Below are positions 63,593 to 64,000 of a stretch of DNA of 64,000 nucleotides, one piece after another. A model generated the notes under the pieces. The model made no database searches. It saw nothing but the letters and a program-made list of their open reading frames with translations, and was not told the DNA's origin. This DNA comes from Herbaspirillum sp. SJZ107 (lineage in GTDB: Bacteria > Pseudomonadota > Gammaproteobacteria > Burkholderiales > Burkholderiaceae_D). The stretch is from positions 310,001-374,000 of the forward strand of contig NZ_VFNH01000002.1 in the NCBI RefSeq assembly GCF_006715485.1, given 5' to 3'. Made by a program: the position numbers and the translations under genes. Position 1 is the stretch's first letter. Each line of letters starts with the position of its first letter.

Positions 63593-64000
63593 CGTGCTGT
63601 TCTTCCCCAGCGCCGGCCAGACCTGCCACGCCTACTGCACCTTCTGCTTCCGCTGGCCGCAGTTCGTCGGCATGGACGACATGAAGTTCGATGCGCGCGA
63701 ATGCACCGAGCTGGTCTCCTACCTGGCCACGCATCCGGACGTGACCGACGTCCTGATCACCGGCGGCGACCCGATGATCATGAACACCCGCTCGCTGGCC
63801 GAATTCATCGAACCGCTGCTGGCCCCGGAGCTGGCCCATATCCAGAACATCCGCATCGGCACCAAGTCGGTCGCCTACTGGCCGCAGCGCTACGTCTCGG
63901 ACAAGGACAGCGACGACCTGCTGCGCCTGTTCGAGAAGGTGGTCAAGTCGGGCAAGAACCTGGCGATCATGGGCCATTACAACCACGCGGTCGAACTGCG
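63582..64000 (+). pseudogene. kamA: kamA (lysine 2,3-aminomutase family), 3' part, cut by window edge
   Basis: The frame KETVLFFPSAGQTCHAYCTF continues with CFRWPQFVGMDDMKFDAREC and VTDVLITGGDPMIMNTRSLA. It has the radical-SAM CxxxCxxC (C-HAY-C-TF-C) and the GGDP motif of KamA/EpmB proteins. It joins in frame to the 5' part at 54,112-54,522 when the element is excised. It has no own start, so it is not translated while the element is present unless a new start is used. It extends past the window end. Confidence 0.92.

Overview
The window looks like chromosome from a GC-rich betaproteobacterium of the Oxalobacteraceae (Massilia or a close relative). This is inferred from the rho/trxA/rpmE block, a complete histidine-utilisation (hut) cluster, a PEP-CTERM exported protein, a type B L31, a second IF-1 and the codon usage; no rRNA is present to confirm it. 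Core DNA (about 16.0-54.5 kb) is compact and GC-rich. It is flanked by two mobile regions with lower GC, sparser genes and many gene fragments.

Region 1 (1 to about 16,048) is part of an integrative, mobilizable island. The left edge carries an IncP/RP4-like module: the start of the TraI relaxase, complete TraJ, and an oriT whose arms form a perfect 27-bp inverted repeat. The right edge is a P4-type tyrosine integrase beside tRNA-Leu(CAA), the probable attachment gene. Cargo in between is mostly single genes in one orientation: an NYN-LOTUS protein, an unknown protein, a PLD-like protein, a GIY-YIG/NUMOD nuclease, a comM remnant, an IS3 remnant, a RavA-ViaA pair and several unknown exported, Cys-rich or coiled-coil proteins. 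Recurrent palindromic intergenic repeats and two copies of a MITE-like element lie between them.

Region 2 (16-35 kb) is housekeeping plus catabolism: a PMT-type glycosyltransferase, rpmE2, rho and trxA, then hutC, ada, an exported amidohydrolase and hutU-hutH-hutG-hutF-hutD-hutI, ending with a fused binding-protein/permease transporter gene. This is the five-step histidine pathway through formylglutamate (HutF plus HutG). A palindrome resembling a HutC operator lies between the -35 and -10 elements in front of hutU, and the same 12-mer recurs once in front of a lipoprotein gene at 48.1 kb.

Region 3 (35-54 kb) has a GNAT acetyltransferase and EamA exporter, a SlyB-like lipoprotein, a Mpo1-like protein, and a LysR regulator divergent from a small membrane protein, a hydrolase-like protein lacking its nucleophile, and an RND tripartite efflux pump. 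It continues with a PEP-CTERM protein, a Mug-like uracil/hypoxanthine-DNA glycosylase, a lipoprotein, IF-1, a transglutaminase-like/TPR lipoprotein, an HDOD protein, 3-methyladenine-DNA glycosylase, a chemoreceptor and a periplasmic Cache protein.

Region 4 (54,519-63,580) is a 9,062-bp element inserted inside a lysine 2,3-aminomutase-family gene (kamA). The 5' and 3' parts of kamA lie on either side. Both junctions share GTAC inside a CAGCAC-NN-GTAC context, from which attB and attP can be reconstructed. The element encodes a large serine integrase, a small serine resolvase, a candidate HUH/Gp2-like replication protein, a YegP-domain protein and several unknown small proteins, and holds an AT-rich zone packed with palindromes that could be its origin. 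It is the best candidate here for a little-described mobile system.
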